Positions 17,976 through 27,465 of a stretch of DNA of 64,000 nucleotides are shown here, piece after piece. Source of the stretch: Thiodiazotropha sp040506705 (GTDB lineage Bacteria > Pseudomonadota > Gammaproteobacteria > Chromatiales > Chromatiaceae); assembly GCA_040506705.1 (NCBI GenBank), contig JBEVWG010000061.1:8718-72717 (forward strand), written 5' to 3'. Position 1 is the first letter of the stretch. Every line of letters starts with the position of its first letter. The notes under the pieces were generated by a model that had not been told where the DNA came from, ran no database searches, and worked only from the letters and a program-made list of their open reading frames with translations. The position numbers and the translations under genes were made by a program.

Positions 17976-18487
17976 TACTGAAAACCCCTTACGCCACGGG
18001 CGCTGCTTCGAACAAAGGCTATCTTACTGGTATGTGCATGGCTGAGTGCTACGGCAAGGGCATCAGCCGCATCAGCCTGAGGCCTTTTCTTCAAACCTAA
18101 AAGCATCTGCACCATATGCTGAACCTGCTCCTTTTCAGCACGACCTGTGCCGACAATCGCCTGCTTGATCCCCCTGGGGGAATATTCTGCAACTGGCAAT
18201 CCAAGATTGACTGCGGCACAGATGGCCGCTCCTCTGGCCTGCCCCAGTTTAAGCGCAGATGAGGGGTTCTTGGATACAAATACCTGTTCTATTGCCATGA
18301 CTTCAGGCTGATGTTCATTGATTACAGCAGTAATGCCAGCAAATATCTGACCCAGCCTGGGCGCCAAAGCTTCTCCCTCAAGGCGCAACACACCATGAGC
18401 CAGATGTTTTGATTTCACGCCGTCAGATTCAATTAATCCATATCCCGTTGCCCGAGACCCAGGGTCAATGCCGATTATTCTTAGCAT
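17975..18487 (-). CDS. ruvC: RuvC, Holliday-junction resolvase
   Basis: This resolvase has 170 residues. The catalytic acidic residues are in IIGIDPGSRATGYG (Asp 7), VMAIEQVFV (Glu, about 66) and QADAADALAVALSHAH (two Asp, about 138-141). GQARGAAICAA is the DNA-binding loop. It begins directly after the yebC stop with no gap and overlaps ruvA by one base. Confidence 0.98.
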   Translation of the reverse strand: MLRIIGIDPGSRATGYGLIESDGVKSKHLAHGVLRLEGEALAPRLGQIFAGITAVINEHQPEVMAIEQVFVSKNPSSALKLGQARGAAICAAVNLGLPVAEYSPRGIKQAIVGTGRAEKEQVQHMVQMLLGLKKRPQADAADALAVALSHAHTSKIAFVRSSARGVRGFQ

Positions 18488-19234
18488 TCAGCCTACTGCG
18501 TCGAGGATTTCATCTGAAATCTCTGCATTGGTGTAGACATCTTGAACATCATCAAGATCTTCCAGCATATCGATCATACGTAACAGTTTATCAGCGTCCC
18601 CCTCATCCAGTTCAGCCCGTGTTGAAGCCACATAGGTAACTTCATCATTTTCAGGCTGGAGGCCAGCTGCGATCAGGGTATCCTTAACCTCTGAAAAACT
18701 CTCGGGCGAGGCGATAACATCGATTGTCCCATCATCGTTAACGGTCACATCTTCCGCACCTGCCTCCAAAGCAGCATCCATGACACTCTCTTCATCCAAT
18801 CCTGAGGCAAAACTGATAATCCCCTGCTTTGTAAAGAGATACCCTACTGAACCATCTGTGCCCAGATTACCACCCAATTTACTGAAGGCGTGACGAACCT
18901 CAGAGGCAGTCCGGTTACGATTGTCAGTCATGCAATCCACCATTACCGCAGTTCCGCCTGGACCATAGCCCTCGTAGCGGATTTCGTCGTAATTTTCACC
19001 ATCCGTACTACCAGCACCACGTTTGATTGCACGTTCAATGGTATCTTTGGGCATATTCGCCCCAAGTCCCTTATCCATAGCCAGGCGCAATCGTGGATTT
19101 GCATTCGGGTCGCCGCCACCCATTCGAGCTGCCACAGTGATTTCCCGGATTAGTTTCGTCCAGATCTTGCCACGCTTTTTATCGTTGGCCGCTTTTTTAT
19201 GCTTGATATTGGCCCACTTACTGTGTCCTGCCAT
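18488..19234 (-). CDS. yebC: YebC/PmpR family transcription and translation regulator
   Basis: The protein has 248 residues with the invariant opening MAGHSKWANIKHKKAANDKKRGK. KLIREITVAARMGGGDPNANPRLRLA and the acidic C-terminal domain (TYVASTRAELDEGDADKLLRMIDMLEDLDDVQDVYTN) are full length. The family acts as a DNA-binding regulator in some species. Recent work also places it in translation of difficult sequences such as proline runs. It is the first gene of the ruv operon, a common gammaproteobacterial order. Confidence 0.96.
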   Translation of the reverse strand: MAGHSKWANIKHKKAANDKKRGKIWTKLIREITVAARMGGGDPNANPRLRLAMDKGLGANMPKDTIERAIKRGAGSTDGENYDEIRYEGYGPGGTAVMVDCMTDNRNRTASEVRHAFSKLGGNLGTDGSVGYLFTKQGIISFASGLDEESVMDAALEAGAEDVTVNDDGTIDVIASPESFSEVKDTLIAAGLQPENDEVTYVASTRAELDEGDADKLLRMIDMLEDLDDVQDVYTNAEISDEILDAVG

Positions 19235-19562
19235 ACAAACCTCTCAAAACCGAAGATTCAAACCGGGTAGTTTAACATCCCCCTGTTCTCTCAGAAACAG
19301 AGTAATTTCCAGATACCCCTCAACCCAATCTAACTAATGATAAATAATGTAGCCGAGAGCCGATAAAATCGATCAACAGCAGCCTGACCGACTTGATACA
19401 GCAATATGCTGTAATTCAGAATCTGATTTTGATATCCAATGATCCATGCAAAGCTATCCGTGATAGGTTACATTTATAATTTATTGGCAGCTTTATTATT
19501 AAAGACCTTAGCGATCTACAATAGATTTAAGATTCACCTTAGCAACCCCAGATATGTAGGCT
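19235..19562. other. Divergent intergenic region between yebC and the HDOD gene
   Basis: The region is AT-rich, with no reading frame I would accept and no strong inverted repeat. It must contain divergent promoters for the yebC-ruv block and for the HDOD gene. No promoter is clear enough to place. Confidence 0.45.
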
Positions 19563-20990
19563 ATGTCCCAGACTGTTGAAGAGTGGGTACGACAAATCTC
19601 CGCTGAACCACTTCCCGTTATGCAGCGGACCCTGACCCAGGTCAGAGATTTACTCGATAAAAAAACGAGCGTCAACCACTCCCGGCTCGCTGAAGTTATC
19701 TCCCGTGACCCGGGGTTCAGCTTGTATGTCCTGCAGCAGTTGAGGAATCCATCCAATCAGCCGAAGGAAGCAATCACCAGAATTTCATTGGCTATTCCAA
19801 TGCTGGGAATGGCACTGATTGAAAAAGCCAGCAAAACCCTCCCCTGCCTGGAAGATAAGCTGAAAGGCCCACCGAGAAGAGGACTCATCGGCTGTTACAG
19901 CCGAGCTGTCCATGCCGCCTGTTATGCGCGAGGCCTGTCAGAGTTCCGCAACCAATCTGATGGCGATACACTTTATACAGGTGCTCTGCTGCATGATATC
20001 GGTGAAATGGCCATCTGGTCTGACGCACCGGACACCATGATCAGGATTCAGAAAAAAATTGAGGCCGGTGATGATAGAGAGAGTGTTGCTCAGGCTGAAT
20101 TGGGCTTTACCTTTGAAACACTCAACATCAAATTAAGTGAACGCTGGCAACTGCCTGACTTAATCAGGGACGCACAAGGCAGCGCCAACAGCTTTCAACC
20201 TAAACCACTCACGGTAATGCTGGCTTCTACCCTGGCGCGGGAAACCACTCTGGGCTGGAGTAGTAAGAAAACAGTGGCGGATTTAGAGCTGTTGGCTGAA
20301 TTTCTTGAAATTCCCCAGGAACAGGCCATCTCCAGACTGCATAAACTTGCAGCAGAGACAGCTCGAACTCTTCAGGCACTACCCCTGCCACTGCCTGCCT
20401 TTTTCATCATCTGCGGTGATGAGAAACCGGTCAAGAAAACCCAGCCTGAGACCGCTAAAGCGGCACCAGCGAAAAAGGTAGCCAGCGAGAAGAGACCCAC
20501 CCCCGTACCCCCCAAGGCCGCTAATCCACCGCCGCCAAAAAAGAGTAATCCTCTACAAGATATGCTCAGTAGTGCGCTTGAGCAGATGCATCAGGATCTG
20601 GGTTTGAGTCGTACAATGTTTGCCATGCTCAGCCCCGACCGAAAGATGCTCAGGTCACGCCTTGTCATCGAGTCAGAACAACAACTCTCCCTGAAAGACT
20701 TCGCGCTAGACTTTAAAAACCCAAGTTTATTCAAAATATTACTTAATAAACCTCAAGCAATATCTCTCAATAAGGGTAATGCTGAAAAATATCTGGCCAT
20801 GATTCCTCCAGAGGCAAAAGAGCAGATCAACACGAGTGGATTTATCTCGATGTCGATCTTTATTCGCAACAAGCCGGTGGGGTTATTTTATGCTGACAAC
20901 GGCTTGAGTGGCCCTGGTGTAACACGGCAACAGTTCGAGAATTTCAAGGCGATATGTCAGAAGGTAATGAAAACTATGAGCACACCATAG
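19563..20990 (+). CDS. HDOD-domain signalling protein with C-terminal GAF-like domain
   Basis: The cytoplasmic protein has 475 residues. Residues about 10-270 form an HDOD domain (LPVMQRTLTQVRDLL, VISRDPGFSLYVLQQLRNPS, LYTGALLHDIGEMAIW). The HD pair is retained in LLHDIGE, so a phosphodiesterase site is not excluded. A basic Pro/Ala/Lys-rich linker spans about residues 285-330. The C-terminal 150 residues (MLSSALEQMHQDLGLSRTMFAML...SGFISMSIFIRNKPVGLFYADN) read like a GAF domain. HDOD proteins often take part in motility, stress or c-di-GMP circuits. The neighbours give no direct hint. Confidence 0.82.
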   Translation: MSQTVEEWVRQISAEPLPVMQRTLTQVRDLLDKKTSVNHSRLAEVISRDPGFSLYVLQQLRNPSNQPKEAITRISLAIPMLGMALIEKASKTLPCLEDKLKGPPRRGLIGCYSRAVHAACYARGLSEFRNQSDGDTLYTGALLHDIGEMAIWSDAPDTMIRIQKKIEAGDDRESVAQAELGFTFETLNIKLSERWQLPDLIRDAQGSANSFQPKPLTVMLASTLARETTLGWSSKKTVADLELLAEFLEIPQEQAISRLHKLAAETARTLQALPLPLPAFFIICGDEKPVKKTQPETAKAAPAKKVASEKRPTPVPPKAANPPPPKKSNPLQDMLSSALEQMHQDLGLSRTMFAMLSPDRKMLRSRLVIESEQQLSLKDFALDFKNPSLFKILLNKPQAISLNKGNAEKYLAMIPPEAKEQINTSGFISMSIFIRNKPVGLFYADNGLSGPGVTRQQFENFKAICQKVMKTMSTP

Positions 20991-21056
20991 AAGAATCACT
21001 ATTATCGCTGAATAATTCACGCTTTTAGAACTCATCAAATGTTTTGACCAAAGTCA

Positions 21057-21716
21057 TTGCTTCCACCATTTCAAACGCTAGGATACCCTCTCCTAGTCAA
21101 TGCCCATGGGGAAACCGTGCCACAGCAGATCAGCTATCAAATTGAAAAAAACCTCTATCTCAGCATTACCGACCGCTGCACGCTGGAATGTGCCTTTTGT
21201 CCAAAAACACTAGGGGATATGACGGTAAAAGGGTATGACCTAACTCTGGATCACCGCCCTACAGCCGAAGAGGTTATCGCCTCAATCGATGATCCTTCGA
21301 AGTATGATGAAATTGTCTTTTGCGGTTATGGTGAACCTACGCTCAGGCTCAACGTATTGCTGGAAGTGGCCCGCCACATTAAAAAGCATGGTGGTCGGGT
21401 TCGTGTGAATACAGATGGCTTATGCAATCTGGTGCACAAGCACGACACGTTACCAGAGCTGGCTGAGTGCGTTGACGCCCTATCGATTTCCCTGAATGCC
21501 CAGAATAGCGAGATTTACGATCAGCACTGTCGACCCAATCTGCCGGGCTCCTACCAGGCGATGATGGCTTTTCTCAGTCGGGCGCCTGACTATATATCCG
21601 ATGTGACAGCAACAGCAATTGATGGCCTGGAAGGTGTCGATATTGAATCCTGTGAAGGAATCGCCAGACAGTTAAAGGTTAAATTCCGCCGTCGCGAACT
21701 CGATGTCGTGGGTTAA
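21057..21716 (+). CDS. TatD-associated-type radical SAM protein (TIGR04038-like)
   Basis: The protein has 219 residues. The frame upstream is closed by a TGA at 21045, so the TTG at 21057 is the only start that keeps the N-terminus. The cluster motif CTLECAFC (CxxxCxxC) follows LYLSITDRC, and IVFCGYGEPTLR is the SAM-binding region. NTDGLCNLVHK and DALSISLNAQNSEIY are shared with radical SAM proteins found next to TatD nucleases. No TatD is here. The next gene is another radical SAM protein, 5 bases on. The substrate is unknown. Confidence 0.75.
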   Translation: MLPPFQTLGYPLLVNAHGETVPQQISYQIEKNLYLSITDRCTLECAFCPKTLGDMTVKGYDLTLDHRPTAEEVIASIDDPSKYDEIVFCGYGEPTLRLNVLLEVARHIKKHGGRVRVNTDGLCNLVHKHDTLPELAECVDALSISLNAQNSEIYDQHCRPNLPGSYQAMMAFLSRAPDYISDVTATAIDGLEGVDIESCEGIARQLKVKFRRRELDVVG

Positions 21717-21721
21717 GCCCG

Positions 21722-22639
21722 ATGACCACTCTGGCCGATCATGTTCCAACTTTTGGGCAATATTTGCTCAAGAAATATGGCGAGCGTGTACATAAAATAG
21801 CTTTAGACACAGCCTTCACCTGCCCCAACAGAGATGGTAGCAAAGGTCGCGGAGGCTGCACCTTTTGTAACAATGTATCGTTCAGTCCCAACGGACGTGA
21901 TAGCAAGCCGATCCATGAGCAAATCAGTGCCGGCCGAGAGGTGATCAGCAAACGTACTGGCGCAGTTAAATACCTTGCTTATTTTCAAGCCTATACAAAT
22001 ACCTACGACAAAGTCGAACGCTTGGCGGAACGTTATGACGAAGCGTTGAAGGAGAAAGATGTCATAGGCCTCTCTATCGGCACTCGACCGGACTGTGTAC
22101 CTGATGACGTACTGAATCTTCTCAGCCACTACCAATCTGAAGGATATGAAATATGGCTCGAATTGGGCCTGCAGAGTGCGTTTGATGAAACCCTCGAACG
22201 GGTCAATCGTGGACATGGTTTTGCTGAATATGCGGATGCTGTAGAGCGTACAAGAGGTCGAGGCATCAAGGTTTGTACCCACATGATAGCTGGCCTCCCT
22301 GGGGAAACCGGCCTGCATAACCGGGAGAGCCTGCGCAGAATTACTGAACTGGGTACCGATGGCCTAAAATTGCACCCACTGCATATCGTCAAAGGAACCC
22401 AGCTTGCCAATACCTGGCGAGCCGGTGATTACACACCTTTGACCTTGAAGGAGTATATCCAGATCGCTGCGGATCTGGTTGAGCAAGCACCTGAAGATAT
22501 TGTGTGGCACCGGCTCACAGGTACTGCTTCGGAGACCATACTACTCGCACCAGCATGGTGCTCATGGAAATGGCGTGTACTAAACGGAATCGCTAGTGAA
22601 CTACAACGCCGTCAGGAAAACTGTCTGCGTGTCGCCTGA
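21722..22639 (+). CDS. yhcC: YhcC-like radical SAM protein (TIGR01212)
   Basis: The protein has 305 residues. The opening TFGQYLLKKYGERVHKIALD is typical of the YhcC family. FTCPNRDGSKGRGGCTFC carries three Cys for the 4Fe-4S cluster, with the long first spacing of this family. YFQAYTNTY, IGTRPDCVPD, WLELGLQSAFDETLERVNRGH and HMIAGLPGE are all conserved. E. coli YhcC is of uncertain function. The gene sits between another radical SAM gene and ubiUV, suggesting an iron-sulfur operon used under low oxygen. Confidence 0.88.
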   Translation: MTTLADHVPTFGQYLLKKYGERVHKIALDTAFTCPNRDGSKGRGGCTFCNNVSFSPNGRDSKPIHEQISAGREVISKRTGAVKYLAYFQAYTNTYDKVERLAERYDEALKEKDVIGLSIGTRPDCVPDDVLNLLSHYQSEGYEIWLELGLQSAFDETLERVNRGHGFAEYADAVERTRGRGIKVCTHMIAGLPGETGLHNRESLRRITELGTDGLKLHPLHIVKGTQLANTWRAGDYTPLTLKEYIQIAADLVEQAPEDIVWHRLTGTASETILLAPAWCSWKWRVLNGIASELQRRQENCLRVA

Positions 22640-22662
22640 ATCTGAGATCAAAGAGAAGCGTT

Positions 22663-23658
22663 ATGGAACTAGTCTGCCCTGCTGGCAACCTACCCTCACT
22701 GAAATCAGCAGTCGATAATGGTGCTGATGCAATCTATTTTGGATTGCAAAATGATACCAATGCACGCCATTTCCCCGGCCTCAATTTCAACTTAAAGCGC
22801 GCCCGGGATGGCATTACCTACGCGAAGTCTCGAGGCAAAAGGGTATTCATGGCGATAAATACCTACCCCAGACCGGAAGGCTGGGAGAGGTGGTGTCAGG
22901 CAGTCGACAGTGCCGCATCACTAGGGGTTGACGCACTTATTTGTGCTGATATCGGCATACTCAGATATGCATCAGAACACTACCCCGATCTCAACCTCCA
23001 TCTCTCGGTACAGGCATCAAGTACCAATCACCAGGCCCTCGCCTTCTATGCAGAATCTTTTGCTATAAAGCGAGCGGTACTACCGAGGGTTCTCTCCCTC
23101 AGCCAGGTAAAGCAGGTCATCGAAAATACCCAGGTTGAGATCGAGATCTTCGGATTCGGCAGTCTCTGTGTGATGGTCGAGGGACGCTGCATACTCTCCT
23201 CTTATGTCACAGGCGAATCCCCCAATACACATGGCGCCTGCTCCCCTGCCCAATATGTCGATTACCGTGAGACAAGCCAGGGATTGGAGTCGAGACTCAA
23301 CGGCCTGCTGACAGATCGTTATGCCCGTGGCGAACAAGCAGGCTACCCAACTATATGCAAAGGCCGATTTGCAGTAGGAGATCATACCTACTACGCCTTA
23401 GAAGAACCTACCTCTTTGAATACACTTGAGTTATTACCAAAGCTTCAAGACGCGGGAGTGAAGGCCATAAAAATTGAAGGCAGGCAGCGGTCACCAGCCT
23501 ATGTCGGACAGGTTACAAAAATCTGGCGCGAAGCCATAGACAGCTGCCAACAGGATCCACAAGCATATCAACCCAAAGCCGCATGGCAGAATCTGCTCGA
23601 CCAGGTTTCTGAAGGCACCTCCACCACACTCGGTCCTTACTACAGACCATGGCAATAG
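22663..23658 (+). CDS. ubiU: UbiU, oxygen-independent ubiquinone hydroxylation protein
   Basis: This U32-family protein has 331 residues. The four iron-sulfur Cys fall at residues 169, 176, 193 and 232 (GSLCVMVEGRC, HGACSP, TICKGRF), the same numbers known for E. coli UbiU. MELVCPAGNLPSLKSAVDNGADAIYFG is the family opening. With UbiV and UbiT it hydroxylates ubiquinone intermediates without O2, probably using prephenate. It is followed after 4 bases by ubiV. The partner ubiT is about 7.4 kb away. Confidence 0.95.
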   Translation: MELVCPAGNLPSLKSAVDNGADAIYFGLQNDTNARHFPGLNFNLKRARDGITYAKSRGKRVFMAINTYPRPEGWERWCQAVDSAASLGVDALICADIGILRYASEHYPDLNLHLSVQASSTNHQALAFYAESFAIKRAVLPRVLSLSQVKQVIENTQVEIEIFGFGSLCVMVEGRCILSSYVTGESPNTHGACSPAQYVDYRETSQGLESRLNGLLTDRYARGEQAGYPTICKGRFAVGDHTYYALEEPTSLNTLELLPKLQDAGVKAIKIEGRQRSPAYVGQVTKIWREAIDSCQQDPQAYQPKAAWQNLLDQVSEGTSTTLGPYYRPWQ

Positions 23659-23662
23659 CTCT

Positions 23663-24556
23663 ATGAATTCTCACCCCAAACTATCTCTCGGCCCGATTCT
23701 CTACTACTGGTCAAGAGAGGACCTTTTCGAATTCTATGAACAAGCCGCAGAGATGCCGGTAGATATCATATACCTTGGGGAAACTGTCTGTTCCAAACGT
23801 CGCAGCCTCAAGACCGATGACTGGATCGAAATCGCTACACGCTTGAGCGATCAGACAGAGAAGCAGATCGTGCTCTCAACATTGGCACTACTGGAAGCGG
23901 AATCTGAGCTTAAAACCCTCAAGCGAATCTGTGAAAATGGCCGCTTTCTGGTCGAAGCGAATGATGTTGGCGCCATCCAGATCTTAAGCAACCTGCAACT
24001 CCCCTTCGTTACTGGACCGAGTATCAATATCTATAACCCGGAAACCCTGAAACTACTTACGAGTAAAGGGTTAAGTCGCTGGGTGATGCCACTGGAACTG
24101 GGTAAATCCACCCTGGAGCTCATGCAACAGCAACGTCCAGATGGCGTGGAAACAGAAGTTTTTTGCTATGGCAGGATGCCGCTTACCCTTTCAGCACGCT
24201 GCTTTACGGCTCGATCTCACAATCTCCCAAAGGATGATTGCCAGTATAAGTGTATCGACTATCCGGATGGCAGGCTTCTCTCAACTCAGGATGGGGAATC
24301 GTTTCTGGCTTTGAACGGCATTCAAACTGTATCAGCCAAAAGCTGCAATTTACTCCCTGAACTGGAAGAGTTGAAAAAGCTGCAGGTTGATGTCATAAGA
24401 ATCAGCCCCCAATCCCAATTCACCGGGAAGATCGTAAATGCATACCGTCAAGCCCTGTCCGGCAATCAGCCAGGCGATCTGAGCAAATACATCCCACAGG
24501 GCAGCTGTGATGGCTACTGGCATGAAGACATTGGCTTATCAGCCAGCAGCCACTGA
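23663..24556 (+). CDS. ubiV: UbiV, oxygen-independent ubiquinone hydroxylation protein
   Basis: The protein has 297 residues and forms a heterodimer with UbiU. The 4Fe-4S ligands are the Cys in TVCSKRR (residue 43) and the three in RCFTARSHNLPKDDCQYKC, with the CX12CX3C spacing known from E. coli UbiV. LGPILYYWSREDLFEFYEQA is the family opening. It supports ubiquinone synthesis when oxygen is absent, so this organism probably respires under anoxia or alternates between oxic and anoxic conditions. A mobile palindromic element begins 5 bases after the stop. Confidence 0.94.
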   Translation: MNSHPKLSLGPILYYWSREDLFEFYEQAAEMPVDIIYLGETVCSKRRSLKTDDWIEIATRLSDQTEKQIVLSTLALLEAESELKTLKRICENGRFLVEANDVGAIQILSNLQLPFVTGPSINIYNPETLKLLTSKGLSRWVMPLELGKSTLELMQQQRPDGVETEVFCYGRMPLTLSARCFTARSHNLPKDDCQYKCIDYPDGRLLSTQDGESFLALNGIQTVSAKSCNLLPELEELKKLQVDVIRISPQSQFTGKIVNAYRQALSGNQPGDLSKYIPQGSCDGYWHEDIGLSASSH

Positions 24557-24560
24557 AGTG

Positions 24561-24855
24561 CTAGTGTGGTGTAACGTATAGACTGTACCAATCAGCGAGA
24601 CGCTAAGCCGTTAGCTGCTAGGCGCGCGGCTTGGAATGGTGCGCCCATTCCAAGCCACTCAACGCCCTGAAGGAAGTGCCCTTGGGAAGCAATGCAGATG
24701 ACGGCTTAGCGTCTCGCCCGTAGGGAGGCCCGTCAATGCCTAAATCCTGGGTTGCAACGCTTGACAAGGACGCTGCCATTACCTGCGCGCTGCGCCTGGT
24801 TTTGAGACATTGACGGATCTCTGATTGGTACAGTTTATACGTTACACCACACTAG
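24561..24855. mobile_element. 295-bp non-coding element with 35-bp terminal inverted repeats
   Basis: The left end (24561-24595) starts CTAGTGTGGTGTAACG. The right end (24821-24855) is its reverse complement with a single mismatch. Inside are nested palindromes. A 17-bp pair starts GCGAGACGCTAAGCCG (about 24595-24611) and closes near 24700-24716. It encloses the hairpin GGCTTGGAATG/CATTCCAAGCC. A separate 9-bp pair is CCGTCAATG/CATTGACGG. The fold resembles a cloverleaf. There is no open frame, so it is a MITE or a structured RNA element. Its terminal bases match the 22-bp repeats at 5417 and 35988. Confidence 0.85.
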
Positions 24856-25160
24856 TTCATACTGGATCTGTCGTCTTCGCTCCCAAGAAGTAGTATTTAG
24901 ATTCTGCCCAATTATCGATCATCCATTGTAAAATCCTCCTCTGCAGCCTGCCCTCTTAACAGAGTGGATCAGCAGCTACGTCATTTCACATTCAAGTGTA
25001 ATTGCTTTGCCAGCTATTATCAGAGGCCTCCTTTTTCAATGGCTTGATAACTAAAAGATTTATATAGTTATGGGTTTATGACAATCTATACTATGGAACA
25101 TCCATAGCCCCGAAACCAATCACGGATGAAATAGCTCTTTTTCTCACATAAGGTTTTCGC
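24856..25160. other. Upstream region of the TonB receptor gene
   Basis: The region is AT-rich and non-coding. Candidate promoter-like stretches occur near 25040-25095 (TTGATAACT, TATATAGTT, TATACTATGG), but none is decisive. No Fur-box-like 19-bp palindrome is evident. Confidence 0.4.
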
Positions 25161-27362
25161 ATGTACAACCGAGAGTATCTAGTCAATATCATCACTTCGC
25201 TATTTGTCTCAATAGCGTTTTTTTCATCATCGAATCTGTGTGCAGACAATCATCTCAATGACTTCTCTGAAAGCTATTTTTACGATGAACTTCCAGTTGT
25301 CCTCTCCGCATCCAGGCTAAGTCAGTCACAGGCTGACACACCGACTGCGATGACGGTTATAGACAGACAAATGATCGAGGCCAGCGCAGCACTGAATATA
25401 CCCGATCTACTCAGGTTGGTGCCTGGATTTACCATTGGTTTTTACGCAGGCTCACGAGCAACAGTCAGCTACCATGGGCACGCGGATGAATATGCGAGAG
25501 ACATGCAGGTTCTGATCGATGGGCGTTCGATCTATGATCCTGTCTACGGCGGTATTCCCTGGTCTGAAATTCCACTCAGTCTTGATGAGATATTACGCAT
25601 CGAAGTGATACGTGGACCAAATGCCGCTGCCTATGGGTCGAACTCATATGCAGGGGTTATCAATATAGTCACAGACCGCCCTAAAGACCTTCTGGGCACG
25701 ACCATCTCCACTACTATGGGCTATGGCCAAACTCGTTATATTGAGGCAGCCCACGCAGCCACATCAGGAGATTTTGACTATCGCGTGTCTGCCAGTTACG
25801 AAGAAGATCAAGGCTTTGACAATCGCGATGATGCCAGCCGAACCAAATGGTTAAAATTTGACAGTGACTATCACCTCAACCAGAGCAGTACCATTAGTAC
25901 CGAACTCGGGATAGTAGGCAGCAACTCAGACGAAGGCCATCCAAATCTATTACAGGAAGATCGTGAGCTGGAAACCAGCTACAACTACCAATCCATAGAG
26001 TGGAACCACCTCCTCACACCAGACAATCAGATCAATATACAGTTTTATCATAACTACTACGAAGTCGATGACACTTATCAGTCCCCATCAATATCTCAAC
26101 AGATCATAGCCAATGAAGATCTGCAGGAGTATGACGAGGCCATCAGACCAGATATCTTTGCAGGGTTGATATCCGGTGGTATGTATGACTTTGAGTCACT
26201 ACTTCAAGCCCTTAATATGACAGACTCACCGTTTGTCTTTTCCTGGCTCGGCCTTAAATCACATCGTTATGATCTGGAAATTGAAAATACACTGGAACCG
26301 ATAGATGATCTTAGAGTCGCCTGGGGTGTCGGAGCGCGTCATGATCGTGGAGAGAGTCCTTGGTTATTCCAGAAAGATAAGGCCATTTCAAGAGATTTAT
26401 ATAGACTCTTTATAAACAGTGAGTGGTATGCAACAGAGAGTGTTGTGGTAAATGCAGGCACGATGCTGGAAAAATTTGAAGGAAAGAAAGAGGTGTACTC
26501 ACCACGCCTCGGCATTAATTATCACTTAACAGAGGAAAACACCATACGAATAAGTGGCTCAAGAGCATACAGGATGCCAACCATCTATGAAGACAATGTT
26601 AACCTGTCTATCTATCTCGACTCTCAGGATGACCCATTAAATACCTGGGTAGTGAGCACAGAAGAGCTGGAACCTCAGCGAATTGATCGCATCGAAGCTG
26701 GCTTTTTCAGCCACTTATCCGATTACGCACTTAATTTTGATATATGTCTTTTTCACGAAGAGTATGAAGAGATAATTGACCAGTATGGTAATTTAGATAT
26801 TCGTGACCCTGACCGAGGCGTAACAGACCCTATTGACCGGGAAATACTCTATCAATTCAACCGATTTTATCAGCGAGGCGCATTTACCTATACCAACTTC
26901 GGAGAGGTTGAAATCAATGGCTTGGAATTCGAACTCGATTTCAGACCTACAAAAAGAGATATGGTATTTTTTGGTTTCAGTTATCTAAATGTCAGTGGTA
27001 ATGAAATAAAACGTTTAAAAGATGGTGTCTACAGTTATCGCGAGAATGCTGATGAGAAAATACCTCAGAGAACTTTCAGCCTGCTGGCAAGCCATACATT
27101 TGATGATGGTGTTAGTATCAGCGCAGGCTACTACTTCACTGATGAGATGGAGTGGCCAGGAGAAGGTGATGCTGTTCCAAACTTCAGCCGCCTTGATGTG
27201 AAATTCAATAAAAAAATAGTGCTCGATAAAGCAAAACTTAATATTGCATTGATTCTGCAAAATATCCACGAAGAAAATTACGATTTCTATAATGGGGATG
27301 CTATCAATGAACAGAATATATGGGAAAGACGGGCCTATTTGCAGGCCAAATTGAACTATTGA
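25161..27362 (+). CDS. TonB-dependent outer-membrane receptor
   Basis: The receptor has 733 residues. A signal peptide (IITSLFVSIAFFSSSNLCA) is followed by a TonB-box-like DELPVVLSASRL. The plug domain covers about residues 50-160 (TPTAMTVIDRQMIEAS, IPDLLRLVPGF, VLIDGRSIYDPVYGGIPW, IEVIRGPNAAAYGSNSYAGVINIVT). The barrel ends in the aromatic motif YLQAKLNY. It is followed after 10 bases by, and probably cotranscribed with, a binding protein and a BarA-like kinase. It might therefore feed a signal ligand rather than a bulk nutrient. The ligand is unknown, and base use is AT-richer than the flanking genes. Confidence 0.93.
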   Translation: MYNREYLVNIITSLFVSIAFFSSSNLCADNHLNDFSESYFYDELPVVLSASRLSQSQADTPTAMTVIDRQMIEASAALNIPDLLRLVPGFTIGFYAGSRATVSYHGHADEYARDMQVLIDGRSIYDPVYGGIPWSEIPLSLDEILRIEVIRGPNAAAYGSNSYAGVINIVTDRPKDLLGTTISTTMGYGQTRYIEAAHAATSGDFDYRVSASYEEDQGFDNRDDASRTKWLKFDSDYHLNQSSTISTELGIVGSNSDEGHPNLLQEDRELETSYNYQSIEWNHLLTPDNQINIQFYHNYYEVDDTYQSPSISQQIIANEDLQEYDEAIRPDIFAGLISGGMYDFESLLQALNMTDSPFVFSWLGLKSHRYDLEIENTLEPIDDLRVAWGVGARHDRGESPWLFQKDKAISRDLYRLFINSEWYATESVVVNAGTMLEKFEGKKEVYSPRLGINYHLTEENTIRISGSRAYRMPTIYEDNVNLSIYLDSQDDPLNTWVVSTEELEPQRIDRIEAGFFSHLSDYALNFDICLFHEEYEEIIDQYGNLDIRDPDRGVTDPIDREILYQFNRFYQRGAFTYTNFGEVEINGLEFELDFRPTKRDMVFFGFSYLNVSGNEIKRLKDGVYSYRENADEKIPQRTFSLLASHTFDDGVSISAGYYFTDEMEWPGEGDAVPNFSRLDVKFNKKIVLDKAKLNIALILQNIHEENYDFYNGDAINEQNIWERRAYLQAKLNY

Positions 27363-27465
27363 CAACTAAGTTATGAGCAACAGAGATACACAGGGAGTAT
27401 GCAACCTCTCATGCCACGAGGTGGGTCAGTGTGTCTTTAATATACTTAAAATAATAGTGTTCTCA

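Noticed and set aside
21803..22318. 171-codon minus-strand frame opposite yhcC
   Set aside because: It lies wholly inside a well-conserved radical SAM gene on the other strand and shows no family features.
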